Part shown: piece after piece, positions 1 to 10,241 of the stretch | Layout of the letters: every line of letters begins with the position of its first letter | Numbering within the stretch: the stretch's first letter is position 1 | Assembly: GCA_000697475.1 (NCBI GenBank) | Contig: JNEU01000601.1 | Coordinates: forward strand, 1-56,912 | Source of the DNA: Lichtheimia corymbifera B2541 | Lineage: Eukaryota; Mucoromycota; Mucoromycetes; Mucorales; Lichtheimiaceae | DNA: 56,912 nt | Direction of reading: 5' to 3' | Notes under the pieces: generated by a model | The model's input: the letters and a program-made list of their open reading frames with translations, nothing else | Told to the model about the DNA's origin: nothing | Databases searched by the model: none | Translations under genes and position numbers: made by a program

Positions 1-294
1 GAAAACAAGTTTGGCTTGGAATACAATTGGCGTGGTCCTTACAAGATTGTTGATCGTAACCTTGACACGGATATCTACAAGTTGCACAGCATGAATGGTG
101 AAGCATACAAGTCCTGGGTGCACACCGATCGTTTACGTCCCATTCATATCAACAAGGCCGATGGTAATCCTGACACATGGTACGATCCCACTGCTACAAG
201 AGCACGTTGGCGCCAGCTCACAAATGCTGCCAATGCTATTGCTTCTGTGTTGGTCGAGGGCGACCAAGATTTTCGGGAGGGGGTATTGTCGTAG
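1..294 (+). mobile_element. 3' end of Ty3/gypsy-like retrotransposon polyprotein (integrase C-terminus), partial
   Basis: The frame is open from base 1 to the TAG at 292-294, so the 5' part lies outside the window. The pattern W-R-G-P-Y-K-I, then D-T-D-I-Y-K-L, then W-V-H-T-D-R-L-R-P-I is typical of the integrase C-terminal region of Ty3/gypsy Pol proteins in fungi. A purine-rich polypurine tract (GGGAGGGGG, 275-283) sits just upstream of the LTR, and the stop codon lies 6-8 bases inside the LTR. No frameshift or stop interrupts the visible part, so the copy may be young. Whether the whole element is intact cannot be judged. Confidence 0.85.
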
Positions 295-702
295 GTCATG
301 TGACCACGTGACCTAGCTTTTGCTCGTTCTTTCTAGAAGCCTTTTCCTTTTGATGCTGGCATTTGCTAGAAGCCCTTTACTAGCACCTTCCACATCATTC
401 ATAGAATTATAACATTGAACATATATATATCATGAGTATCCTTAGCAATAAAGATCATCACTTATTACAGCAATATCAAAAGTATTATCATTTGTCGGAT
501 GATATTTTAGATTTGTAATGTTGCACATGCTGCGGTGCTGAGCAGCCTTTATAAAAGGCTGCTGCGACACCGAGAATAAATCTTTAGCTTTTGATCCGGT
601 GAATCATAGTTCTTGTCTATATTGAGCGGGTAGTTGTAAAGAGGTGTTTACATCCCTGGCTACGGTGTTATACCGCCAGACGACGCAAAAGGATATACGA
701 CA
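287..702 (+). repeat. 3' long terminal repeat of the retrotransposon (416 bp)
   Basis: It starts TGTCGTA immediately after the polypurine tract and ends TACGACA, a perfect 7-bp terminal inverted repeat with the usual TG...CA ends. Inside are an E-box-rich stretch near 297-312 (CATGTG, CACGTG), a TATA-like ATAAAA at 551-556 inside a perfect 10-bp inverted repeat, and an AATAAA at 575-580 that could be the element's poly(A) signal. The bases after the LTR (CATTG, 703-707) would be one copy of a target-site duplication, but the left copy is outside the window. The boundaries rest on the inverted repeat, not on comparison with a second LTR. Confidence 0.8.
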
Positions 703-747
703 CATTGGCCACTGATCTAATCAGCCATACGATAACGACAAGCGTCA

Positions 748-819
748 AGGAGCCACCGTGGATCGAACACGGGACCAGAAGATCTGCAATCTTCCACTCT
801 GCCACTGAGTTATAACTCC
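748..819 (-). tRNA. tRNA-Cys (anticodon GCA)
   Basis: The reverse complement folds as a complete 72-nt tRNA without an intron. It has a 7-bp acceptor stem (two G-U pairs), a D stem ACTC/GAGT, an anticodon stem GAAGA/TCTTC closing loop TTGCAGA (anticodon GCA), a T stem CCGTG/CACGG with loop TTCGATC, and discriminator base U, as expected for cysteine tRNA. The internal A and B boxes are intact. Its 3' end points at the LTR 45 bp away. No run of four T occurs on its strand before the LTR; the first TTTT is at 690-687, inside the LTR. Confidence 0.95.
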
Positions 820-999
820 TTTTGCGCGGAAATCGCGTTTTTCAATATCATGATATATGGCAAAATTTCCTTCCTGGCAACGGGTGTATATTTAGCCATC
901 CAATCAAATGCCATAGGTGCCTGTCAATCGAATTCCGATCGCCGGGGCAACGGCCACGTGCTCTGACCTTGCCAGCAAGCCTGTTTTATTCCCAAAAAA

Positions 1000-1705
1000 A
1001 TGTCTATTTACAATGAGGAGCATATGAAAGCAGCATTGCGAGTAGCCCAAGAAGCGTACGACAATCTTGAAGTTCCAGTTGGTTGTGTTTTCGTCAAGGA
1101 CAATCAAACTATTATTGCACAAGGCCGTAATCGACCCAATGAGACGTTCAATGTATGTGGTATAAACCCATTTCACCGATCTACTCAATAACTCTTTTTC
1201 TCCATTGGTAGGCTACACGACATGCAGAGATAGAAGCCATCGATGATATATTAAAAGAACACGACGTTTCAGTATTCCAGGATACGGATTTATATGTTAC
1301 CGTGGAGCCATGTGTCATGTGTGCCTCGGCTTTGCGCCAGATTGGTATCCGACATGTATATTATGGTTGTGGCAACGACAAGTTTGGTGGCAACGGTTCT
1401 GTGTTTCATATTCACAATGAGTATGTGTGATCTTGGTTGGGTGGGTTAATAACATGGATATACTCATCCTACTTCTATGATGTAGCGCACGTCTAGAAAC
1501 ACCCACATCAAAACCGTATCCATCAGAAGGCGGTTTCTTTCGTGAAGAGGCAATCATCCTATTACGCAAATTTTACGTGAGAGAAAATGATCATGGTAAG
1601 AGCATAGGGAAATAATTACAGCTGTTAGATGTATTGATATTTGGATCCATAGCCCCCATTCCAAAGAAGAAAGCAACACGAGTACTCAAGACAGAGATCA
1701 ATTGA
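1000..1705 (+). CDS. TAD2: tRNA-specific adenosine deaminase, catalytic subunit (ADAT2/Tad2 family)
   Basis: Exons 1000-1152, 1212-1420, 1486-1595 and 1653-1705 give 174 aa. The family deaminates adenosine 34 to inosine in tRNA anticodons, working with Tad3. The zinc and catalytic motif H-A-E follows intron 1 (about residue 55) and the second zinc motif is P-C-V-M-C-A (about residue 85). The stretches Y-Y-G-C-G-N-D-K-F-G-G-N-G, E-G-G-F-F-R-E-E-A and the lysine-rich end R-V-L-K-T-E-I match Tad2 rather than cytidine or CMP deaminases. The start ATG is the first in frame. It converges with the next cyclin gene, leaving 110 bp between stops. Confidence 0.9.
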
Positions 1706-1815
1706 CATAGATAATAGAGATCGTATACCCTCATCCAACCACATCATTTTGCATGAATTCCAAATCCAATTAAACATAGACGTCCATCCATGATCAAACG
1801 CATCACAATTATGTA

Positions 1816-3108
1816 TTATATTGAAGTAGAAGGGAATTCGTAAATTACGGTGTGCTGTGCTGTATTAACGATATCCAGTGGTGTTGGTGCCCTTCCAAAC
1901 ATCCATGTTTTCTGCTCTGCGGACAGCTCTTGTTGTGTAATGTCATCCATATTTGCATCTGGTCCACGCAGCTGAGCTTGTTCATTGATCTTGATCTTCA
2001 TCTGGGTATATTGCTCGCTATGCTTGGATCCATTGTAGATATACAGGTCAAGGATTTGCCGACAAACATCTGATGTTTATAAAAAATGAATGCATGTCAG
2101 TGACAACTCATTCTTTGTAACGAACCCCATCCATGATAACATACCTTCAATATCCTCCATCCGAGAGCAAAAGAATTGGTCCCAAGGTTGGTCGTTCGAG
2201 AGTTCCTGAAAAGATGTATCTTCTTGCTTGAGCATCATGGATGCCAGATGAACACAGCCTGCTGCGATCGTATGAGCTGGATATTCTACGCACATTTGTG
2301 TTCGATAACTGATCACCAAAAGACATAATTAACAATCACGCCTTCATCTTTCCTGGAACTCAACTCTGACCTGTCAACAGCTAGCATGTATGCTTTTCGT
2401 GCTAATGACTCGCCATCCAATTCCTTTTGTTGCTGTATATACTTGACGAATTTAACCACATATTCGTAAGGATGCCGCTGTTGGAAATCGAAACACAATG
2501 TCTCAAGCAGGAGCTTCTCGTAGAGTATAATCCTTCGTCGTCGTTCTTCTGATATTTGCTCTGGATCAAGCTCTTTGTTCCCTGGATGTCGTACACTGTG
2601 TGCTGCCACAAAGATATCCTTGAGCGTCTTGACCGTCTCCTCGATTTTACAAGCGACATAGATACATGTGATGCCAATCTCCTACAACCCTACCTGGTTA
2701 ATATACTGCCTTCCAATCGTTCTCATTTCCCTTACTTGTGGCATATAATCTCGGATCGAGTAATACAAATAGAATCGATGATAAAGCGCTTGTGCCGTGC
2801 TAGTCGTGTTTTGAGGGCTACAATGAAACATGAGTACCTATCACAACCCTCTCAACAGCAAGCCAATAAAAGGTGCATACTCACAAGCCGATTTTGCTGC
2901 ATACTTGTTGAATGAACTTGCAACTCGAGTTCCGTGTTGCTGATTCTCTGGAAGAGGAAAAGCTGCCAGATCCTTTGAGAGAAGCCAATGTGTTCAGCTG
3001 TCGTTTAGTGAAATAAGGCCGAAATCGACGACGATATGTGTAGCCTGAGATCAACTTGGAAGGAGTCAATGGAGCAGATGTTAATGGAGACGAACCGCTG
3101 AGAGACAT
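1816..3108 (-). CDS. Cyclin of the CTK2/cyclin-K type (transcriptional CDK partner)
   Basis: Exons 3108-2885, 2817-2736, 2681-2371, 2308-2145 and 2069-1816 give 344 aa. After a Ser-rich start comes R-P-Y-F-T-K-R-Q, resembling the start of yeast Ctk2. The first cyclin box (about residues 60-180) carries I-T-C-I-Y-V-A-C-K-I-E-E-T-V-K and L-L-L-E-T-L-C-F-D-F. The second fold has Y-P-A-H-T-I-A-A-G-C-V-H-L-A and W-D-Q-F-F-C-S-R-M-E-D-I-E. Such cyclins activate kinases that phosphorylate the RNA polymerase II C-terminal domain (Ctk1, CDK9, CDK12). Cyclin L, T and K are alternatives; the cyclin fold is certain, the subfamily likely. Confidence 0.82.
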
Positions 3109-3337
3109 TTGAGCAGAAGAAGAAGGGTCAACTTATCCCTGCAATTGTACGGCGATTTCCTATGCCGCTGTCACCCAACACTCATGCAGCATCGGCGCAT
3201 CAAAACCACATTTAGTAGGATGCACGTGAGCACGCTTTGGACATTCCATTATACTTTATTGTCAAAGAGCATGTTGGTATAGATAAGATCGCACTAAATA
3301 AAACACCCAAAAGTTTCTGGATAGTCCAACTGTTGCT

Positions 3338-4374
3338 TTATTTTAATCTTCCTCGAATTTCATCGATGGCTTTTCGAATTTGATCATAAGCAATGTGTTG
3401 CTACAAGGGGACGAGTTAGCTAATCTTAATAGGATATCACTGGAATAAACTTTACACTTACATCGGATTTGAGATGAGGTTCTGGATGGCTCACTAGATA
3501 GAAATAACCGCACGTATTACAGACATCCAATGCCGAATCATCATTTGCAGCTACTGCTATAGTTTTCGAGACTTCCGCCTATCCCCCAATCAGTGTACAA
3601 TCCTGGCACATATCCCATGAATCCATATCTTACCTCTGCCTGCTTCTTTAATTTGATCCTTTCATGCACTTTTTCCAAATGGCCTTCAGCTGCTGCCATA
3701 TCCCCTTTTCCAACTAGATGCATGCGCCTAATGAGACCTTAATAGCACTGGATTGTAAAAGTATCACTTACTGAAGGTATCACGTTCGTCTAGTAAGCGT
3801 ACAATTTCTCTATGTAGGCTTAACATTTGTCTCCTCTAAACAGCCACAATCAATCCACTGAATACAATCACACACAATCAACCTCCCACCAACTTACTGC
3901 GTCCTTTGCTTTGTCATCCTTCACAAACATTTCTCGAGCACGCATCCGCCATCCCTTTGAGAGGTTATCCCTGTTCTTGATAAACTGTTCGAGGCTTTCC
4001 AAGTGCTCCTTGTCACGTGCTTTGCTGCGATCTTGTTGTATATCGAGCTGGTATTCAGTTTGCAAATCTAAATCATGCACCTTGTTGCATGACTGGACAG
4101 CGAAATCGGTCAACAGAGCTCAAAAGAGGCATCCTTTGTAATAACTTACATAGCCCCTAAGAAATCAATATCAATAACAAGCACAAACAACAACATGCAC
4201 CTTCTCTCTTTTGCTTACTGCACAAAGTCTAGAGGACATAGCCCACAAAGGTAGTCAACACACACACTTGGATCAGTGTACGATCGCTTCTTGTCTTTTG
4301 TGTCATTAGTGAATGATAGCTATGGGAGGCTTCCTGATCTCAGTACCATTGGTTCTCGGTGGCTGTGTGCTCAT
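3338..4374 (-). CDS. LUC7-like U1 snRNP-associated protein (compact, divergent)
   Basis: Exons 4374-4347, 4294-4219, 4156-4150 (7 nt), 4092-3898, 3835-3772, 3737-3634, 3578-3462 and 3400-3338 give 217 aa. LUC7 proteins help U1 snRNP choose 5' splice sites. Y-T-D-P-S-V-C, Y-L-C-G-L-C-P and C-N-K-V-H form the first CCCH finger, but with a shorter loop than usual. A charged helical middle follows, then the second finger V-C-N-T-C-G...H-L-K-S-D-Q-H-I-A-Y-D-Q-I-R. The usual N-terminal helix and an RS-rich tail are absent. An extra 5' exon upstream of 4374 is possible, because the frame stays open there without a clear methionine. Family fairly sure, N-terminus uncertain. Confidence 0.72.
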
Positions 4375-4970
4375 TACGAAGGATAGCTGGTGAGTGCAGA
4401 ATAGACCAAGGAACAGTCTCAGCACACCCACACAGGGGTAAAATATTCATTGTTCTGCATCGCAGTGAATGCTATTTAATCACCTATGCACTATCCGGCG
4501 TTCGACATGACTTATTTCAATCCGGATACAACTCATCTTACTTCGAGAAAAAGTGCACAAGGGTTAATCCACCCATGATTCAACCAACCAGGGAACTAAA
4601 ACATTCAGCCGAGTCATCCGTTCACTTTATGCTTTATCGATTATCCCTGGTGCCGGACAATGACAAGAGCAACACCAACGCAATACAACATATTGCCGAT
4701 ATCACCAGTTAGCTCCTTCTTCTCTATTCCATTGTTGTTTCGCTTTCAATAAACGCACTGGTTTCGTGTACCGACTTGCTTGGTGCGGAAGATACAGCAC
4801 GCACAGTGGGAATATTGATGCGTAAATACGAGAAAAATGATTATGCGTTCCTGTACTTTGTCCTTTTTTTTCTCTCTTTCCCTCTCTCACTTTTTTTCAC
4901 AACCCCCACCTCCCCAGAAACATCATTGTCAACGTGCACCTTGCTTCTTTTTCCTTTACTCCACTTTCAT
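4375..4970. other. Divergent intergenic region between LUC7-like gene and PCL-like cyclin
   Basis: It separates two genes pointing away from each other and so must hold both promoters. Long CT-rich tracts run from about 4855 to 4970, just before the cyclin ATG. No RNA gene is seen. It may hide a first exon of the LUC7-like gene. Confidence 0.5.
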
Positions 4971-5799
4971 ATGCAACAACAAGAGAGCACCCTTAAAAAA
5001 CAACCACCATCTGCTATTACTAACGCTTACAATGGATCTCTCGAACAAGCTTATCTTTTACTGGATGCTATTCAGATGAACCGGGGCGAAAGATTAGGTT
5101 CACGATGCCTAGGTGAGCTGCAGTAACAGAGGTCACGGGTATATGCTTATCACTGTCACTCAGCCTATCTCGCAAAACGTGTGACCGACTTGTGGGATGC
5201 TGAACCAAAACCCGAACCATTGCATGGAGTCATGAATAGCCTATTGGATGCCACACCATCACCACCACCTAAAGGCGACCTATCTTTTCAAACACGATTG
5301 GAGTCCTTTTGCCGTGATACGAGCCCCACATTAACAATATGTCCCAGTCTCACACTACTGATGGCTATTAGCTACCTTGAACGATTAAAAGAGGTAAGTA
5401 GTAGTAGAGAATTATACCTTCTACTACCACCCTATTTATGCAACTTATTATACCAATTAGAAGCATACAAGTATCCGTGGTACCGATGGATGTGCTTCAC
5501 GACTTCTCGTGGCGGCTTATGGTGTAGCCACAAAGTACATACGAGCTAATCTTCGGCTTATCACCTCTCATACCGGCACCGCCGATAGCAATGAACCATT
5601 AACACCACCTACCCCATCCACATCAGATACCAGTCATAACGACAAGGATATTGACAACAACAGCAACCAACGAGCTTTACGCATGGAAAGTGAACTTTTG
5701 CATTTGCTCAACTACAACCTTGCCATCCATGAACCATCCCATCTAGTATGGTGGTCAAAAACATTTGAAGTAATCCCTGATGAATATTCTCACGTATGA
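4971..5799 (+). CDS. Cyclin of the Pho80/PCL type
   Basis: Exons 4971-5112, 5164-5393 and 5461-5799 give 236 aa. The cyclin core spans about residues 45-170: A-Y-L-A-K-R-V-T-D-L-W-D, a central helix T-L-L-M-A-I-S-Y-L-E-R-L-K, then C-A-S-R-L-L-V-A-A-Y-G-V-A-T-K-Y and L-L-H-L-L-N-Y-N-L-A. This order fits PCL/Pho80 cyclins, which activate Pho85-like kinases in nutrient, polarity and G1 control. A Thr/Ser/Asn-rich loop (about 180-205) interrupts the fold before the last helix. The ATG was chosen because it follows a CT-rich leader and opens the frame joined to exon 2. The exact partner kinase is not visible. Confidence 0.78.
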
Positions 5800-5875
5800 T
5801 ACAATATATTTACATTCCTTTATATGATGGTGGTTTTACAAACAAATGGGTTGTAACAATGAGTGGATAAAAACT

Positions 5876-6713
5876 TTACAAGTTGAAGCGTTCTTTGTAT
5901 TCTATAAAAGTGGGAGAATAAGGGCTCGAACAAGATGATGGTGATCGTGGTGGAGGAGGGGGAGCAAGAAATCCAGATGGAGGATGCTGCTTATGTTGGC
6001 GATACGTAAAGATGGTTGGCGAGTCATGTTTGTTACAAGGTGTGAGGAGCACAGGTGGTGATGGTTGAGCAAGCGTGATTGTAGTGGGTGAGGAAAGGAT
6101 GCTGGGTGACGTTGGTGCTGCTGCATAATCCCCAGGTCGTACAACATCCCATAATCCGGGCATGTCATCAAGTGGATGAACCATGATGGGTGATAAGAGC
6201 ACACCACGTCGACGTGTCAATGATGCTTGTCGCTTGTTGCTGTCCACGGTGGAAATGGATTTGGCATATATAGGACTGCTGCTAGGTGATGGTAGTAATC
6301 GAGATCGTATCGCTTCCATCCAGCTAGCCATTTCCTCGGCTGATTCACATGCCAGTGTCAGTGGTCGGTTGCCTTGCTTGATAATTGGTTCAAGCCGAAA
6401 GCAGTAGGGTCGGCTACTGCTACTGGTAAGAGTCACCACTTGGCATATTTCTTCCAGATTGATAATGTACGTTGGCGTTTCTATATGCTACACTTGAGTT
6501 AGCTATGATGTGTATTAATTGATTCCTCGTAAACATCCAAACCTCATTTCTATAACATCGGAGCTCCGTATCAAGTAATACAAAGAATCGTCTATGCCAC
6601 CGGGTCTTGGTGCTGCCAATGCCTCGACAAGGTAACATCATCTTTGTCATCCAACCAGCCCGTGGACGTCGTAGTGAAGAGGATCTAGGTGGAGGCACTA
6701 CGATCAAAGACAT
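5876..6713 (-). CDS. PH-domain protein with proline/serine-rich tail
   Basis: Exons 6713-6543 and 6487-5876 give 260 aa. A pleckstrin homology domain occupies about residues 18-125: A-G-W-M-T-K, then R-W-H-R-R-F-F-V-L-L-D-T-E-L-R-C-Y, a strand run I-I-N-L-E-E-I-C-Q-V-V-T, F-R-L-E, and the closing helix A-E-E-M-A-S-W-M-E-A-I-R with its invariant Trp. PH domains bind phosphoinositides or protein partners at membranes. The remaining half is low complexity, rich in Pro and Ser, with no second domain recognised. The intron donor (GTTTGG) is weaker than most here, but the frame and the domain need it. Confidence 0.78.
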
Positions 6714-7472
6714 GATTGTGGCGTGTGTGGATCAATTCAAAAGAGAAAAAAAAACGATATTAAGAAAGGAGGATGTGTATGGCTTGCTAGTTTTTATAGC
6801 ACACCAATGTTTTTCTCTCTTGTCTCATTATTCTGACGGTACCAGAATAGTAAAGTGGACACGGGCTAAGCCCCTGCTTTGACAAAATGCCCTTCTTTTT
6901 CAGGAGGTGTAAGCAGCCGTGGTAAACATATCTTGTTGATGGAATAAGAATTGGGAATACCAGCGTCTGCCAAGATAGGGGTACGGCGATCAGTACAGCG
7001 TTTTGGTATTACGTATATTTGCTATCATATTCTGACAACAACAGCAACACCATAATTGATTGTTTATCGGCAATGCGTATAATCATGCCATGTGTTTAAA
7101 AAGCACAATGAAAAAATGCCAAGTCGTACCGCGGAATTCCTACTTATTAACATGCATACATCATATACAAGGGAAATGATGGTTGATTAGGCAAGGAAGT
7201 ATAGTCAAATAGCGCATGAGGTCATTCTTCAACCCCATCAGGTTCTCGGCGTATCCATGGCAACAACGTTGCATAAAGGCATTCATTAAAACATATCCAT
7301 TGGTATGTGAGTGATCAACCAATCCAAAGTAATCATTGTTTAAGCTCATGATTTAAAAATCGAACGTTGTTGGAGAAGAGAGAAAGAATGCAGGTAATAA
7401 CGATATGAGATAGGGATTAAAGCAATGTCTATAATTACAAGATAATATATGCGGATGGGGTCTTTCTTCTTT
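6714..7472. other. Intergenic, no gene seen
   Basis: It lies between the 5' end of the PH-domain gene and the 3' end of the phosphatidylserine synthase gene, so it should contain the former's promoter. No convincing gene, RNA or repeat was found. Confidence 0.5.
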
Positions 7473-9188
7473 TCACTCGCACTTTTCTTCAGGAATATAA
7501 ATGGCTTGCGGTGGCCGGATGATGAAACGCCATAGCGGGAAAATGACAAGGACTATTGCAGCAACAATCGACCATCCGATCTTGACTGCCATAGGTGCAG
7601 GCACAGGGAATTCGTTCTCGGAAAACTTGAGGCAAATGATTGATTCGGTCATGACATTGCAGATCATGAGCCATGCGTGTGCTCCAAGTCGTTTGGTACC
7701 GTTATTGGGACTGAATGGCGTTGTGATACATCATGTTAGCATAAGAAAATCTCCCACCACATGTCCGACTTACCCATCCATAAGATATTGGTAAACGTCA
7801 CGCGCAGCCGGTAATGAAAACAGGAACATGAGAGTGAGACGGTACGTATTCAATGGATGTTCTGGTGGCACCCATAGTAGATATTTGAGATAGAAACAGT
7901 TGAGCTCGCATTGAAGGGCCTGGAATAATAAAAAGAAGGTACCCGAGATCAACAACCATGAAGAATGCTCAAGAAGATCGCTTGGAATATTTACCACAAT
8001 CATTAATCCGATCACACCAAAGTAGTTCTTTGGGCTACTTGTCGACTTCCATTCGAAGCGTGTCCAATCATGAGGAGTGAATTGCTGCACAGCACGCTTG
8101 GCTTTACCCTTGAGTCCCTTGATTTGCCGGAAACCCACCCAAGAATATTCCTATATGCTGCCATTAGTCACCGTGTGATTCCGCTATTCTTCCTTATACC
8201 AACCTTCATTTCAAAGTAACGACAGGTTTCCATGCCGAGGTAGATACCAGCCCAGTTACACACAAGGACATCAAGGATCCACTAGAAACAGGGGCACATG
8301 TCAGCTGACCATCCATATACAAATAAAACTTTCCAGATCCATGACATACATGATCCCACCAGCACTCTGCAAAGTTGTTCAGCTGATGTTGTAGCGAGTA
8401 TTCACAAAACTCAAAGGTCACCGATACGATCCAGCATAGCCAATAATCTCGGAGAATGATTGCCTTGCCGTACCAGCCAACAACGTGTGCAAGAACAAAG
8501 ATGTCCATTTGATTCTACTCATATCCACCAGATCAGATCCATGATTCTTGATAATATGCTCCTCCTTACCTTTAATGTATCCATTGACAGATCACAACTT
8601 TCAGCATAAGATCGTTCAGGCAGCTGTCGACCAAGATTGGTATCAAAGTAGACCATGAATTGACGTGCTTCATCCTTATTCTACAGTGGATATGGCTCGT
8701 TAGTATTTCCATAGAGAAAGAGGAGGAGGGATCATCTAGGATGGTACTTGCCAGAAACAATAGGAATACGAGAAGCAGCTGATATAACACACTAAGGCTG
8801 AGCACTGCTCTCCAGAAAGGTATACTGGGCCGAATAAAGGGACCATCACGGAACTGCAGCATGCCAATAAACACAAAGCAGCCCATAGCAGCAGAAATAC
8901 CGAGCTTGACGCTTGTCTCAGTGCCTTCATAGTTGGTTCGAACGGCTGCATAGAACAACCACGCCAGTAACAATGCCAATGCCGTCAATGTATGTGGGTG
9001 AACTGAAATGTAGAGAGGATAAGTGTGTGCTGCCCATGACGTTGTTGTTGTTGCAAATTGCCCCCCTCTGGCATTGACTCACAAACTGTTTCATTGTCGG
9101 TGGAAGAAGCGTCTTTTGTCTTGACTTGACCATTGGAGCGAATCAGACCCACAGCGGCAACGTCCTTCTCCACAGTGGTTGAAGCCAT
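7473..9188 (-). CDS. Phosphatidylserine synthase, base-exchange type (PTDSS1/2 family)
   Basis: Exons 9188-9083, 9002-8752, 8680-8570, 8514-8350, 8281-8204, 8150-7774 and 7710-7473 give 441 aa. The family swaps the head group of PE or PC for serine in the ER. Hallmarks in order: [66 protein letters not shown], and about eight hydrophobic helices. Intron 2 (8751-8681) fits only as a GC-AG intron. Yeast-type fungi make phosphatidylserine with CHO1, an unrelated CDP-DAG enzyme, so this gene is of interest. Confidence 0.92.
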
Positions 9189-10241
9189 GTTCCACAGGAT
9201 AAAGAGAAAAAAGTAGAGTTTTATGTAGGTGACAAATAAAGTGGTTGGAGATAAAAAAGACAAAAAGGGATGCTCCTCTTGATTTCTCTTGTAAAAGTAA
9301 AACGGACGTCGTGACTGTGGGCGAGTTGACAGATCGACAAGGGAGTTATGAATGATATATACACACCACAACTATCATGCTCAGGGTACCCGGACCAATG
9401 CCTTCCTATCGATTAAGTGTTTGGGAACCTGCAAATGCTGCAACGATGCATGACATGTCTTGGGATCAATCTTCTTTTGTCACAAAACAGAGTCGTGGAT
9501 AATCATCCATCGGATTCGCTGCATTTTGCCGATGTATGTGTAACACTACTTTTGATTTGGTTTTCTGGTGCCACGAGAATATGGATACAAGCACTTGGAT
9601 CTGCAAAATGGCTGATTATTAACAAATATACGTTTCTATGCAACAACGTCGTTGTGGCTATTTACATGTGACTTTGCCTCCTCATTCTATCGATTTTCTA
9701 TTAGCCCACAATAAGCATATGACCATCTCACCTGTTTAAATATGCATTCCCAGCAGCATGATTGCATAAATATCACTAGCTTGGCAATGTTGAGCATATA
9801 TAAATTCATGCCGAATGAGTTTAAAGCCTTTGAATAATCGTTGCTAGGAGCAACCGTTGCGAGAATAGAGGTATTGGAGACTAGGCATCACGTGTTTATG
9901 CTAAGAGGTCTCAGCCTGATGTACACAACACACTCCGAAGCCCCCATATTGGAAACCCGTAGAAACAAGCCGTAGGTGTTGCATGTCTTGGAAGCAGCAC
10001 CACACTTACATTTAAATAGTGGACAACACAACGATATCTTTATAGCTAACCATATTTATGAGCAGACGACAATAGAAAAGTATCCATAATGTATTCTAGT
10101 GAAGGAAGGGATAGTGGAGTGTGTGGGGGACCCAATCAAGGAAATGTCCGGTGTGCGTGTCCACGACAATGAGACTCCACAACGCGCTCTCGCGAACTTG
10201 CTTTCTTTCACTTTTATACGTATATACATATTTATATTGCC
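9189..10241. other. Divergent intergenic region (phosphatidylserine synthase / p23)
   Basis: It holds the two promoters of genes transcribed away from each other. An AT-rich TATA-like stretch lies at about 10215-10237, directly before the p23 ATG. No other feature is recognised. Confidence 0.5.

Noticed and set aside
687..687. LTR end at CGACGCA (687)
   Set aside because: It ends in CA but lacks symmetry with the LTR start; TACGACA at 696-702 mirrors TGTCGTA exactly.
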